Part shown: positions 37,956-48,117 of the stretch, piece by piece | Position numbering within the stretch: the first letter of the stretch is position 1 | Layout: every line of letters starts with the position of its first letter | Source of the DNA: Thermaerobacter sp. FW80 | GTDB lineage: Bacteria; Bacillota; Sulfobacillia; Thermaerobacterales; Thermaerobacteraceae | Direction: 5' to 3' | NCBI RefSeq assembly: GCF_004634385.1 | Contig: NZ_CP037895.1 | Coordinates: 843,245-907,244 of the forward strand | Length of the DNA: 64,000 nt | Position numbers and translations under genes: made by a program | The notes under the pieces: generated by a model | The model's database searches: none | The model's input: the letters and a program-made list of their open reading frames with translations, nothing else | Told to the model about the DNA's origin: nothing

Positions 37956-38326
37956 GGACGTCCTGCCTCCCTCGCTCCCCATCCCGCCCAGGGCGGCCGC
38001 GGCGATGCCAGCGCGCACCCGGTGTGCCCGGCCGGGCCGTCGCGACGCCCGGGTCACCGGGCCCGGCACCGGCGCCCGCCTTGGGGTGGACGGCGGCGGT
38101 GGACGATGCCTGCCCGCGACGGTAGCGCCGCCCCGCTCACCGGCCACCGCCCCGTCGCGGCCCGCAGGCGGCGCCGGCGTGCCAGGCCGCACCGCGGCCC
38201 GAGCGCCGGCCGGCCAGGCCCCGGGGTGGCCTGGCGGCGCCCACGGGGCCGTCCGCGATGACCGACGACCCCGCTCCATGGTAGAATAAGCCCGCGGCCC
38301 CTGCATCGCGGGTGCAGGGGTGGCGT
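37956..38326. other. 371-bp gap between queT and tRNA-Arg(CCT)
   Basis: It holds the queT leader on the minus strand and an extended -10 promoter for the tRNA (TGGTAGAAT, 38279-38287) on the plus strand. Nothing else is convincing. Confidence 0.5.
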
Positions 38327-38399
38327 GCGCCCGTAGCTCAGGTGGAAGAGCGCTTCCGTCCTAAGGAAGGCGTCGGGGGTTCGAGTCCTCCCGGGCGCA
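38327..38399 (+). tRNA. tRNA-Arg(CCT)
   Basis: Acceptor GCGCCCG/CGGGCGC, anticodon loop GTCCTAA (anticodon CCT), T-arm GGGGGTTCGAGTCCTCC. CCA is not encoded. Preceded by TGGTAGAAT, an extended -10. Confidence 0.95.
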
Positions 38400-38483
38400 C
38401 CCTCGCGCCGGTGAGCCGTCCAACGCGGCGGTGGGGCCGTTGCGGCCGCCGGCGTCCGTGCAGCTGGGGCGAGAGGGGTCCCC

Positions 38484-38984
38484 ATGTCCCATCGCCATGC
38501 GGACGAACCGGCGCCAACCGAGCTCGCCGGCGCCGATCCCGACGTGGTTTTCATGGAGGCGGCCCTGGCGGAGGCGCGCCGAGCCCTGGATCTCGGCGAG
38601 GTTCCCGTCGGGGCCGTCGCGGTCCACGAAGGTCGGGTCATCGCCCGCGGCCACAACCTGCGCGAGCGCTTGGGCGATCCCACGGCCCATGCCGAGATCC
38701 TCGTGCTGCGTCAGGCGGCGGCGAGGCTCGGCAACTGGCGCCTGGAGGGGGTCACGCTCTACGTGACCCTTGAGCCGTGCCCGATGTGTGCGGGGGCCGT
38801 CGTCCTGGCCCGGGTGGCGCGGCTCGTGTACGGGGCGCCGGATCCCAAGGCCGGCGCGGCCGGCAGCTTGATGAACCTGGTGCAGCATGATAGACTGAAT
38901 CACCGAGTCGAGCTGCGCGGCGGGGTGCTGGCGGACGCCAGCGCCGCGTTGCTCCGGGGCTTCTTCCGCGGGCTGCGCGGTTGA
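38484..38984 (+). CDS. tadA: tRNA-specific adenosine deaminase TadA
   Basis: TadA converts A34 to inosine in tRNA-Arg(ACG), the very tRNA used by the integrated element. The zinc-binding deaminase motifs are clear: DPTAHAEILVLRQA (His and catalytic Glu) and LEPCPMCAGAVVLARV (two Cys). SLMNLVQHDRLNHRVEL near the C-terminus is also typical. ATG 38484 has GAGAGGGG upstream. Near the start, codons for ADEPA coincide with an exact GGACGAACCGG word (38501-38511). The position between tRNA genes and dnaX is conserved in Firmicutes. Confidence 0.95.
   Translation: MSHRHADEPAPTELAGADPDVVFMEAALAEARRALDLGEVPVGAVAVHEGRVIARGHNLRERLGDPTAHAEILVLRQAAARLGNWRLEGVTLYVTLEPCPMCAGAVVLARVARLVYGAPDPKAGAAGSLMNLVQHDRLNHRVELRGGVLADASAALLRGFFRGLRG
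38501..38511 (+). repeat. GGACGAACCGG word in the tadA N-terminus
   Basis: Exact copy encoding part of ADEPA in the non-conserved N-terminal extension of TadA. Confidence 0.8.
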
Positions 38985-39004
38985 GGCCAGGAGGCTCGGC
39001 GTAC

Positions 39005-39091
39005 GGAAGGGTGCCGGAGTGGCTGAACGGGGCGGTCTCGAAAACCGTTGTGGGCGCAAGCCCACCGTGGGTTCGAATCCCACCCCTTCCG
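39005..39091 (+). tRNA. tRNA-Ser(CGA)
   Basis: Acceptor GGAAGGG/CCCTTCC, anticodon loop CTCGAAA (anticodon CGA), long variable arm TGGGCGCAAGCCCA. CCA is not encoded. Confidence 0.96.
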
Positions 39092-39247
39092 CACGCGCCC
39101 GGCACGGCACCCTGCCGGCCGGGCGCCTTTGTCGTCGAGGGGATCGCCTCCGGGGCCGCTGGCGACGACGCCGGTCGGCATGGCGGAGGCAAGGACGACC
39201 CGCGCGGTGACGGCGCGGCGGCACGCTGCGTCGAGGGTGCGCGGGAG

Positions 39248-39258
39248 CCGGTTCGTCC
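39248..39258 (-). repeat. GGACGAACCGG word between two tRNA-Ser genes
   Basis: Exact copy in inverted form (CCGGTTCGTCC) in the 208-bp tRNA spacer. Confidence 0.8.
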
Positions 39259-39299
39259 GACGGGGAGACGCGACGGCTGTCACGACGCCGTGTCGGCGG

Positions 39300-39386
39300 G
39301 GAAGGGTGGCCGAGCGGCTTAAGGCACACGCCTGGAGAGCGTGTGTGGGCGCAAGCCCACCGTGGGTTCGAATCCCACCCCTTCCG
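39300..39386 (+). tRNA. tRNA-Ser(GGA)
   Basis: Acceptor GGAAGGG/CCCTTCC, anticodon loop CTGGAGA (anticodon GGA), variable arm identical to that of the CGA gene. CCA is not encoded. Confidence 0.96.
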
Positions 39387-39445
39387 CCCTTGCCGTCTTG
39401 AGGCGAACCTTTTGCCCTTTCTCACCTTGCCGCGATATGGGGATT

Positions 39446-39716
39446 GGGCCGTGCTAGACGGGGAGGTAGCGGTGCCCTGTACCCGCAATCCGCTACAGCG
39501 GGGTCGAATTCCCATCCGAGGCGCTCGCGGTCGGGGTCAGCACCGGACACGGGGCGTTGAGGGCCCGGTCCCGCGCAACGCGGACTCGTGAACCCCGCCA
39601 GGCCCGGAAGGGAGCAACGGTAAGCGAGCCACCGCGTGTGCCGCGGGGCAGCCGGACCGGAGCCCACGGTTCGGCCGGCGCCCGGGTGCGGGTGTCGACG
39701 ATGGGTGCACGGCCAC
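39446..39716 (+). ncRNA. ffs: Signal recognition particle RNA, large (Bacillus) type
   Basis: The 5' end GCCGTGCTAGACGGGGAGGT is the standard start of long bacterial SRP RNA. The conserved Ffh-binding hairpin appears as AGGCCCGGAAGGGAGCAACG (39600-39619). The 3' end GGGTGCACGGC (39703-39713) pairs with the 5' end to close the Alu domain. The length of about 270 nt is that of the type with an Alu domain found in spore formers. Confidence 0.93.
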
Positions 39717-39721
39717 CTTTG

Positions 39722-39765
39722 CGGGAGGGGCGACGGCGGATCCGCTACCGCCGTCGCCCCTCCCG
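39722..39765 (+). terminator. Strong hairpin after the SRP RNA
   Basis: A perfect 18-bp stem (39722-39739 with 39748-39765) around an 8-nt loop, 6 bp after the SRP RNA. No long T-run follows. Confidence 0.6.
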
Positions 39766-40098
39766 TGCTTCGGGCCGGCTCCGCCGCCCGGATCGCCGGT
39801 CGCGGGACGTACGACGGGGGGAGGGGTGCAGCCCACGCCGGTGGCGTCGGGGCCGGTGGCGTCGGGCCGGGGCGGCCCCGGGTCGCGGTCCCGGGCGCGC
39901 GTGGCGGCTCCGGTGCGCCAGGAGGACCGCGCCTGGAGGGCGGTCGGCGCCTCGGGATGGCGCGTGCGGGTGGCTGCGCGGCCGGCTGCGCGACCGCGCT
40001 CGGCGAGCGATGGATCGGGGGTTGGGGATCCCCGGCCATGGCGGGCAGAGGGCTGCCGTCCCGACGGCATCCCGAGCTCGCGGCGGGGAGGGTCTCGC
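39766..40098. other. 333-bp gap before dnaX
   Basis: GC-rich leader without recognisable gene, although the dnaX frame stays open through it. A GGGGAGGG ribosome site lies at its end. Confidence 0.5.
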
Positions 40099-42345
40099 TT
40101 GAGCCAGCCCTACCAGGCCTTGTATCGCACCTGGCGACCGCAGCGGTTCGACGGCGTGGTGGGACAGCAACACGTCGTCCGCACGCTGGCCAACGCCTTG
40201 CGCACCGGCCGGGTCGCCCACGCCTACCTGTTCGCGGGGCCCCGCGGCACGGGGAAGACCTCCGTCGCCAAGCTCCTGGCCAAGGCCGTCAACTGCCTCG
40301 CGCCCGATGGGGTCGAACCCTGCAACCGGTGCGACGTGTGCCGCGAGATCAACGACGGCTCGACCATGGACGTGCTGGAGATCGACGCCGCCTCCAACCG
40401 CGGCATCGACGAGATCCGGGAGCTGCGGGAGCGCGTGCGGTACGCCCCGGCCCGGGCGCGGTACAAGGTCTACATCATCGACGAGGTCCACATGCTCACC
40501 ACGGAGGCGTTCAACGCGCTGCTGAAGACGCTGGAGGAGCCGCCCGCCCACGCGATCTTCATCCTGGCGACCACGGAGCCCCATCGCCTGCCGGCGACCA
40601 TCGTCTCCCGCTGCCAGCGCTTCGACTTCCATCGCCTGACCCCCGAGCAGATCGTGCAACGACTCCAGGCGGTCTGCGACGCCATGGGGGTGGAGGCCGA
40701 GCCCGCGGCCCTGCGGCTGGTGGCGCGCCTGGCTGAAGGAGGCCTGCGGGACGCCCTGAGCTTGCTCGACCAATGCCTGGCCATGGTCGGCGATCGCCTG
40801 GAGGCGTCCGCCGTCGTCGACCTGCTGGGGCTGGCGCCGGGGGAGGGCATCCTGGCCCTCTGCCGCGCGGTGGTCGAGGGCGATGTGGGGGCGGGCCTGC
40901 GCGCCGTGGCCGATCTCTCCTCCCGCGGGGTCGACCTGGCCCAGGCGCTGAGGGATTGGATGGCCTGCTGGCGGGACCTCTTGGCCCTGCGATCCGGCCT
41001 CGGCGCCGAGCACCTGCTCTACGCCGGGCCCGACCTGGCGGAGGCCTTGGCGTCGTTGGCCAGCAGCCTCGACGACGAGACGGCCCTGGCCTGCTTCGAT
41101 GCCCTGTCCGAGGGGGAGTCCCTGCTGCGGTGGACCGGGCAGCCGCGGCTGGCGCTGGAGGCGGCCCTGATCCGGGCCGTGGGCGAACGGTCCGCCCGCG
41201 CGGCCGGTTCGTCCCCGGAGGTCGCAGCGGAGGGGGCGCACCGCGAGCCGTCGGCCGCGGGGGCGCCGAGCGGCCGGGACCAGCAGGGCAGGACCGGAGC
41301 CGATGCGGCCGGAGCCGAGGACGGCCCGCGGCCGGTGGTCCCGTCGGGGGATGCCGGGCCGATCGCGCCGGACCGGGAGGGAACGGGAGCCGGAGGGGCG
41401 GACGATGCGCCGGCGGCCGTCCTCGCCGCGCGGTGGCAGGCCTTCTTGAGGTCGCTGCGACGGCGGCGGGAGTGGACGGCGCTGCACGCGCTGCTGCGCA
41501 CGGCGGGCCAGCCCCGGGCGGCGGGCGATGTGTTGGAGCTTCCCTTTGCCCAGCCCGGCATGGCGCGAACGGCGGAGGTGAAGGTGCCCCAGCTGCGCCG
41601 AGCCATCGAGGCCTTTCTGGGGACTCCGGTCCCAGTGCGGGTGATCGTCGAGGCGGGCGGGTCGGACGTCCGCGGCGGAAGCGGCGGTGGCCAGGGAGCG
41701 GCGTCGCCGGCGGGCGGTGCGGCGGCGGGGCCATCCCCCCGCGCGGCGGCCGATGCGCAGCGCCCGCGAGCCCCGGCGGCGGGCGAGCCACGGGATGGGG
41801 GCGACCGCCGGCGCGGGGAGCGGAGCCCGGGGGACGAGCCGGGTGACGACCCCGGGGACCGGGGCGAGCCGGCCGGCGCGACGGCGCCCCCGCCGCAGGA
41901 TGCCAACGGGGGGCAGGAGCCCACGCCGCCGACGCCGGGAGCGGCGGCGCAAGGGGCTGCTCCGCCGGCATCCGCGGCGTCCGGGGATCGGGACGCAGGA
42001 GGCCGTGGCAAGGCGGCGCCGACGGCCTCGGCCGAGCCGGCGCGCCGCGGCGTGGGCGTCCCGGCCCCCGCGTCCGGGGGCGATGCACCGCGACCGGCGA
42101 CCGGGGCTGCCGCCCCGGGGATGGCCGCCGACGCCCGGGAGACCGCGCCGGCGGCGGCCGACGACGGGCCGGCCGGCGGGGGCGCCTCCATGGAACGCCG
42201 GCGCGAGCCGGACCCACCGGACCTGGACGACGTGCAGAAGGCGGCGTGGGAACTGTTCGGCGGGCAATGGATCCCCGTGAAGGAGGAGTGGCGGCGTGAG
42301 CTTCGGCCCCATGGGCAACGTGGGCAAGATGCTGAAACAGCTTGA
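40099..42345 (+). CDS. dnaX: DNA polymerase III subunits gamma and tau
   Basis: DnaX is the clamp-loader ATPase and couples polymerase to helicase. The AAA+ domain shows Walker A GPRGTGKTS (near residue 48), a zinc module CNRCDVCREI (residues 75-84), the Walker B region VYIIDEVHML and sensor SRCQRFDFHRL. The collar region ends near residue 370. About 300 further residues are Ala/Gly/Pro-rich and interrupted by a folded segment WQAFLRSLRRRREWTALHAL (tau-like). TTG 40099 has GGGGAGGG upstream; the open frame before it is noise. The 748-aa length exceeds the usual 560. Its end overlaps ybaB by 50 bp. An exact repeat word (41204-41214) encodes AGSS at the start of the linker. Confidence 0.95.
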   Translation: MSQPYQALYRTWRPQRFDGVVGQQHVVRTLANALRTGRVAHAYLFAGPRGTGKTSVAKLLAKAVNCLAPDGVEPCNRCDVCREINDGSTMDVLEIDAASNRGIDEIRELRERVRYAPARARYKVYIIDEVHMLTTEAFNALLKTLEEPPAHAIFILATTEPHRLPATIVSRCQRFDFHRLTPEQIVQRLQAVCDAMGVEAEPAALRLVARLAEGGLRDALSLLDQCLAMVGDRLEASAVVDLLGLAPGEGILALCRAVVEGDVGAGLRAVADLSSRGVDLAQALRDWMACWRDLLALRSGLGAEHLLYAGPDLAEALASLASSLDDETALACFDALSEGESLLRWTGQPRLALEAALIRAVGERSARAAGSSPEVAAEGAHREPSAAGAPSGRDQQGRTGADAAGAEDGPRPVVPSGDAGPIAPDREGTGAGGADDAPAAVLAARWQAFLRSLRRRREWTALHALLRTAGQPRAAGDVLELPFAQPGMARTAEVKVPQLRRAIEAFLGTPVPVRVIVEAGGSDVRGGSGGGQGAASPAGGAAAGPSPRAAADAQRPRAPAAGEPRDGGDRRRGERSPGDEPGDDPGDRGEPAGATAPPPQDANGGQEPTPPTPGAAAQGAAPPASAASGDRDAGGRGKAAPTASAEPARRGVGVPAPASGGDAPRPATGAAAPGMAADARETAPAAADDGPAGGGASMERRREPDPPDLDDVQKAAWELFGGQWIPVKEEWRRELRPHGQRGQDAETA
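41204..41214 (-). repeat. GGACGAACCGG word in the dnaX linker
   Basis: Exact copy in inverted form, encoding AGSS where the folded clamp-loader part of DnaX gives way to low-complexity sequence. Confidence 0.8.
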
Positions 42346-42637
42346 GAAGGTGCAGCAGGAGATGGCTCGCCTGCAGGAGGAGCTGGCACGGCGGGAGGTC
42401 GAGGCCACGGCGGGCGGGGGCATGGTCAAGGCCGTGGTCAACGGCCAGCAGGAGCTGGTGCGGCTGGAGATCGCCCGGGAGGCCGTCGACCCCGACGACG
42501 TGGAACTCTTGCAGGACATGATCGTCGCCGCGGTCAACGAGGCGAACCGCAAGGCCCAGGAGCTGGTCCAGGCGGAGATGGCCCGGGTGACCGGGGGGCT
42601 CAAGTGGCCCAAGCTGCCCGGCTTCCCGGGCCGCTGA
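42296..42637 (+). CDS. ybaB: Nucleoid-associated protein YbaB/EbfC
   Basis: The 113-aa protein forms DNA-binding dimers. It has the family layout: MGNVGKMLKQLEKVQQEMAR helix, VEATAGGGMVKAVVNGQQEL strands, and EANRKAQELVQAEMARVTGG helix. GTG 42296 lies inside dnaX, 50 bp before its stop, with AAGGAGG upstream. The dnaX-ybaB-recR order is widely conserved. Confidence 0.95.
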   Translation: MSFGPMGNVGKMLKQLEKVQQEMARLQEELARREVEATAGGGMVKAVVNGQQELVRLEIAREAVDPDDVELLQDMIVAAVNEANRKAQELVQAEMARVTGGLKWPKLPGFPGR

Positions 42638-42653
42638 GGGGCGGGATGCCGCC

Positions 42654-43253
42654 GTGGAGCACGCGCCGGCCTTTGCCCGGCTGATCGCCGAGCTGGAGAA
42701 GCTGCCGGGCATCGGTCCCAAGACGGCCCAGCGCCTGGCGTACCACCTGCTCTTCCGCCCCCAGGAGGAGGTGCGCGCCCTGGCCGAGGCCATGGTCCGG
42801 GCGCGGGCCAGCGTCCGGTACTGCAGCGTGTGCTTCAATCTGACCGATCGCGACCCGTGTGCGGTGTGCCGCGACCCCGGCCGCGACGCTCGGCTGATCT
42901 GCGTGGTCGAGCAGCCGCGGGACGTGGTGGCCATGGAGCGAACCCGGGAGTATCGCGGCCGCTATCACGTGCTGCACGGGGTGATCTCGCCCGTCGATGG
43001 CGTCGGTCCCGAGCAGCTGCGGGTGCGCGAACTGCTGGCCCGTCTCCAGGCGGACCCTCCGGTCGAAGAGGTGATCCTGGCCACCAACCCGACGGTGGAG
43101 GGGGAGGCGACGGCGCTCTACCTGGCGCGCCTGATCAAGCCCCTCGGGATCCGCGTCACGCGCATCGCCCGGGGCGTACCCGAGGGCGGCGACCTGGAAT
43201 ACGTCGACGAGCTCACGCTGACCCGGGCGCTGCAGGGGCGCCAGGCCCTGTAG
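42654..43253 (+). CDS. recR: Recombination protein RecR
   Basis: RecR forms a ring with RecO/RecF partners in gap repair. The 199-aa protein has the N-terminal helix-hairpin-helix LEKLPGIGPKTAQRLAYHLL, the zinc site CSVCFNLTDRDPCAVC (residues 60-75), and a Toprim domain with ICVVEQPRDVVAMER and GVISPVDGVGPEQL, then ILATNPTVEGEATALYL. GTG 42654 lies 17 bp after ybaB. Confidence 0.97.
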   Translation: MEHAPAFARLIAELEKLPGIGPKTAQRLAYHLLFRPQEEVRALAEAMVRARASVRYCSVCFNLTDRDPCAVCRDPGRDARLICVVEQPRDVVAMERTREYRGRYHVLHGVISPVDGVGPEQLRVRELLARLQADPPVEEVILATNPTVEGEATALYLARLIKPLGIRVTRIARGVPEGGDLEYVDELTLTRALQGRQAL

Positions 43254-43417
43254 CCGACCCGGCCCGCCGCGCATAAACCCCATGCCATGGGTCCATCTTC
43301 CCTGGTGCCGGTCGCTGGCCTCCCAGGGGCGGTTCAACAACCCTGGCCTCCCGCATACCGATGGGACAGGGGTGCGATGCCCCGAACCCCGCAGGCCGGC
43401 AAGGGGCGTGGGATCCC

Positions 43418-43888
43418 ATGCGTGTGGAATGGGGGCGGATCTGGCGGCGGCGGTGGCCTCTCCGCTGGCGACGCCTGGCCACCCGAGACGGGGACGAACC
43501 GGCCTCCCGGGGCAGGGCCCCCGCGCGGATCCTGGCTGCCGACCCGGGCCGACCGGGGCCCACGACGGCGCCCCGGCCCCAACAGGGGCGGGCGCCCGGT
43601 GCCGCCAGCGCCCCGGAGGCTGCGTCCGCCACCGCCGCGGAGCCGGCTGGTCCGGCCGACGGCGACTTCGACTGGGTGGCCGCCATCGACCAGGCGCGCC
43701 GCGACTGGGAGCAGGCGCGCCGCTACTTCGAGTGCGTGACGGATCGCGATCTGGTGGACCAGGCGATCCACCTGGTGCTGGCGGCGGAGAAGCGCTACGC
43801 CTATTTGCTGAAACAGGCCCGCCTGCGCGGGATCCGCGGGCTCCCACCCCGACCCGACGCGGACGACGGTCGGCGGGCGGTGCCATGA
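43418..43888 (+). CDS. yaaL: YaaL family protein (DUF2508)
   Basis: The C-terminal part (WVAAIDQARRDWEQARRYFE, then CVTDRDLVDQAIHLVLAAEK, then RYAYLLKQAR) matches the short helical YaaL/DUF2508 family that follows recR in Bacillus and is of unknown function. The N-terminal 80 residues are basic and low in complexity and carry a repeat word (43492-43502). ATG 43418 is a probable start; the core alone would be about 70 aa, the usual family size. Confidence 0.72.
   Translation: MRVEWGRIWRRRWPLRWRRLATRDGDEPASRGRAPARILAADPGRPGPTTAPRPQQGRAPGAASAPEAASATAAEPAGPADGDFDWVAAIDQARRDWEQARRYFECVTDRDLVDQAIHLVLAAEKRYAYLLKQARLRGIRGLPPRPDADDGRRAVP
43492..43502 (+). repeat. GGACGAACCGG word in the yaaL N-terminal extension
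   Basis: Exact copy, encoding GDEPA in the low-complexity region. Confidence 0.8.
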
Positions 43889-43916
43889 CCCCGGCCGGGC
43901 GGTCCCAGAAGGCGGG

Positions 43917-44210
43917 GTGAGGGCCATCGCCACGGAGGGCGCGTGGGCTGTCGCCGGCGTGGCCGCGGTCGTGGTGGGTGCGCTGGTGTGGCGGCTCGTC
44001 GGCGCGTCGACGGCCGGGGAGGCCGTGGCGCGGCTGGTGGGCGACCTGCTGGTGGGCACGGGCTGGATCCTGGCGCTGAACGTGCTCTTGGCCCTCCTGG
44101 GTGCGCACGTGGGCTGGAACCCCGCCACCGCGTGGCTGGCCGGAAGCCTGGGGCTCCCGGGAGCGATCGCCTTGGCGTTGGTGGCGGTCATGGCCCGCTG
44201 GCGACCCTGA
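43917..44210 (+). CDS. bofA: Pro-sigma-K processing inhibitor BofA family protein
   Basis: The 97-aa membrane protein has segments GAWAVAGVAAVVVGALVWRL, VGDLLVGTGWILALNVLLAL and LPGAIALALVAVMA, with the NVLLALLGAHVGWNP sequence typical of the BofA family. BofA holds the sigma-K protease inactive in the forespore membrane. GTG 43917 is used; it lies 28 bp after yaaL. The recR-yaaL-bofA order is that of Bacillus. The sequence is divergent, so its exact role is inferred. Confidence 0.78.
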   Translation: MRAIATEGAWAVAGVAAVVVGALVWRLVGASTAGEAVARLVGDLLVGTGWILALNVLLALLGAHVGWNPATAWLAGSLGLPGAIALALVAVMARWRP

Positions 44211-44241
44211 GGGTCGCCGCCTCCCTCGTCCTCGCCCTTCC

Positions 44242-44270
44242 TTGACGCTGCCCAAGGGCTCTGCTACGAT
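44242..44270 (+). promoter_or_regulatory. gltX promoter
   Basis: TTGACG (44242-44247) and TACGAT (44265-44270) spaced by 17 bp, 143 bp upstream of gltX. The leader contains an exact repeat word at 44368-44378. Confidence 0.65.
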
Positions 44271-44367
44271 ACGGCCGCCCCGCGGGGCGACCGATGCCGG
44301 TCGCAGGGCCGGGAGGAGCGCGGGCGACTGCCGGGTGGGTCGTCCCTGCGCCCCGGGCGCCGGTGCG

Positions 44368-44378
44368 CCGGTTCGTCC
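44368..44378 (-). repeat. GGACGAACCGG word in the gltX leader
   Basis: Exact copy in inverted form, 20 bp before the gltX Shine-Dalgarno sequence. Confidence 0.8.
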
Positions 44379-44412
44379 GCGGGAGCATTCCGCGTGGCGA
44401 GGAGGCCGTCCG

Positions 44413-45948
44413 ATGTCCCAGCCGGTGCGGGTTCGGTATGCGCCGTCGCCGACGGGCTACCTCCACATCGGGGGCGTCCGCACCATCCTCTTCAACTGGC
44501 TGTTCGCGCGCAAGCACGGCGGCCGTTTCATCCTGCGCTTCGAGGACACGGATCCGGAGCGGTCCCGGGACGAGCTCATCGCGCCCATGTTGGAGAGCAT
44601 CCGCTGGTTGGGCCTGGACTGGGACGAGGGGCCGGACGTCGGCGGACCCTACGGGCCGTACCGGCAGTCGCAACGGCTCGACCTCTACCGGGAGACGCTG
44701 GACCGCCTGCTCGCCGCGGGCAAGGCTTACCTCTGCTACTGCACCCCCGAGGAGCTGGCGGCGGAACGGGAGCGGGCGCGGGCAGCGGGCCGGCCTGCCG
44801 TCTACAGCGGTCGCTGTCGGCACCTCACCCCCGCGGAGCGCCGGCGGTTCGAGGCCGAGGGCCGCCGGCCGGCGGTGCGCCTGCGGGTGCCCGAGGGTGG
44901 GCAGGTCGTGGTCCACGACCTCGTCAAGGGCGAGGTCGCCTTCGACGTCGCCCAGATCGGCGACTTCATCATCGCCCGCGCCGACGGCATGCCGGTCTAC
45001 AACTTCGCCGTGGTGGTCGACGACCACCACATGGCGATCAGCCACGTCATCCGGGGGGACGAGCACCTCTCCAACACCCCGAAGCAGCTGCTGGTCTATC
45101 GTGCCCTGGGGTGGGAGCCGCCGCAGTTCGCCCACGTCCCGATGATCCTGGCCCCGGATCGCACCAAGCTCAGCAAGCGCCACGGTGCGGTGGCGGTCGA
45201 CGAGTACCGGCGGCAGGGATTCCTCCCGGAGGCGATCCTGAACTACGTCGCGCTGTTGGGCTGGTCGCCGGGGGACGACCGGGAGATCCTCTCCCTGGAC
45301 GAGATGATCCGGCTGTTCGACTTCGACCGGGTGTCCCGCACCGCGGCCATCTACGACGTCGAGAAGATGGCGTGGATGAACGGGCACTATCTGCGCGCGG
45401 CGGACCTGGACCGGGTGGTGGACCTGGTCATCCCGCGCCTGCAGGAGGCCGGTCTGCTCCAGGGGACGCCCGAGGGGGACGAGCGCCGGCGGCTGCGGGC
45501 CATCGTGGACGCCGTGCGCCAGCGCGTCCGCACCCTGGGGGAGCTGGTCGAGGCCAGCCGGTACTTCTTCGCCGACTTCGCCGACTACGAAGAGGCCGGG
45601 GTTCGCAAGCACTTCGACCGCGACGACGCGATCCCGATCCTCGAGGCCGTGGCAGAGACCCTGTCGCGGGTGGAGCCGTGGACCCAGGCCGCCATCGAAC
45701 AGGCGCTGCGCGGTCTTGCCGAACGCATGGGCGTGGGCACGGGCCGCATCTTCCATCCGACGCGTCTGGCGGTGTCGGGGCGGACCGTGGGGCCGGGGGT
45801 GTTCGACGTCATTTGTTGGGTCGGGCGCGATCGCTGCCTGGCGCGCATCCACCGCGCGATCGAGTGGATCCGCCAGCGGCGCGCCGCCCGCGGCGCGACG
45901 CCCGCGCCCGGACCGGCGGGCACGGGGGCAGCGGGCGGCCGGGGCTGA
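44413..45948 (+). CDS. gltX: Glutamate-tRNA ligase
   Basis: GluRS charges tRNA-Glu (and in many Firmicutes tRNA-Gln, corrected later by GatCAB). The class I HIGH motif is in YAPSPTGYLHIGGVRTILFN (near residue 9) and KMSKS appears as TKLSKRHGAVAV (near residue 253). The C-terminal anticodon-binding domain (IEQALRGLAERMGVGTGRIF) is complete. ATG 44413 has AGGAGG upstream and gives 511 aa. No glutaminyl-tRNA ligase is seen in this window, and tRNA-Gln and tRNA-Glu lie just downstream. Confidence 0.96.
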   Translation: MSQPVRVRYAPSPTGYLHIGGVRTILFNWLFARKHGGRFILRFEDTDPERSRDELIAPMLESIRWLGLDWDEGPDVGGPYGPYRQSQRLDLYRETLDRLLAAGKAYLCYCTPEELAAERERARAAGRPAVYSGRCRHLTPAERRRFEAEGRRPAVRLRVPEGGQVVVHDLVKGEVAFDVAQIGDFIIARADGMPVYNFAVVVDDHHMAISHVIRGDEHLSNTPKQLLVYRALGWEPPQFAHVPMILAPDRTKLSKRHGAVAVDEYRRQGFLPEAILNYVALLGWSPGDDREILSLDEMIRLFDFDRVSRTAAIYDVEKMAWMNGHYLRAADLDRVVDLVIPRLQEAGLLQGTPEGDERRRLRAIVDAVRQRVRTLGELVEASRYFFADFADYEEAGVRKHFDRDDAIPILEAVAETLSRVEPWTQAAIEQALRGLAERMGVGTGRIFHPTRLAVSGRTVGPGVFDVICWVGRDRCLARIHRAIEWIRQRRAARGATPAPGPAGTGAAGGRG

Positions 45949-45955
45949 GCTGCGG

Positions 45956-45984
45956 TTGTATCCCGGCGGCGACCGTGCTATAAT
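45956..45984 (+). promoter_or_regulatory. Promoter of tRNA-Gln/tRNA-Glu
   Basis: TTGTAT (45956-45961), 17-bp spacer, TATAAT (45979-45984) with TGC giving an extended -10. Confidence 0.75.
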
Positions 45985-46060
45985 GCGACGTGCGCCCGCG
46001 AGATACCGGTCCGAGGGACGGCCTCCGGGCGCGCCGGAGTCGAGCGTAAGCGAGCGACGG

Positions 46061-46131
46061 TGGGGATTGGGGTAACGGCAGCCCGCCAGGTTCTGGCCCT
46101 GGTAGTCCAGGTTCGAATCCTGGATCCCCAG
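46061..46131 (+). tRNA. tRNA-Gln(CTG)
   Basis: Acceptor TGGGGAT/ATCCCCA, anticodon stem CCAGG/CCTGG with loop TTCTGGC (anticodon CTG), T-arm CCAGGTTCGAATCCTGG. CCA is not encoded. Confidence 0.95.
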
Positions 46132-46135
46132 CAGT

Positions 46136-46208
46136 GCCCCGTTCGTCTAGCGGCCTAGGATACCGCCCTCTCACGGCGGAGACACCGGTTCGAGTCCGGT
46201 ACGGGGCA
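46136..46208 (+). tRNA. tRNA-Glu(CTC)
   Basis: Acceptor GCCCCGT/ACGGGGC, anticodon loop CTCTCAC (anticodon CTC), T-arm CCGGTTCGAGTCCGG. It lies 4 bp after tRNA-Gln, in the same transcript. Confidence 0.95.
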
Positions 46209-46287
46209 CCGCGGCGCCCGGAACGTCGATTCCGGGCGTTGCCTCTGCAGCCGCCTTCCGGGTCGGCCCGCGGCGCGGCCGCGAGGG

Positions 46288-46316
46288 TTGACGGCAGGCG
46301 GGGCGGCTGCTAGGAT
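46288..46316 (+). promoter_or_regulatory. rRNA operon promoter
   Basis: TTGACG (46288-46293), 17-bp spacer, TAGGAT (46311-46316). It lies 194 bp before the 16S start; the leader between them is GC-rich. Confidence 0.65.
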
Positions 46317-46509
46317 AACGATCCGCCGGCGCCATCCGCGCCGGGCGCACCTGGTCCTTGAAAAGGGAGTGGCGTGTGGAGAGGCAGGCCTTGCGAGCCG
46401 GAGGTCTCACTCTGCGGGGCCTGGGCGCGGGGGAGCGCTTGGGTCCTGGTGGGGTGAGGCGCGGACGACGCGGGGAGCCGGAGGCTCTTCTGCGGGATGG
46501 GTGAGCATT

Positions 46510-48117
<1,608 letters not shown>

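Noticed and set aside
37956-38326. preQ1 riboswitch upstream of queT
   Set aside because: No short AT-rich pseudoknot pattern of the known preQ1 classes could be seen.
39745-42612. Very long minus-strand open frame of 955 codons across dnaX
   Set aside because: It mirrors dnaX and recurs as similar long frames opposite gyrB, gyrA and serS. At 70% GC stop codons are rare; the protein content is Arg/Pro/Gly noise without any family motif.
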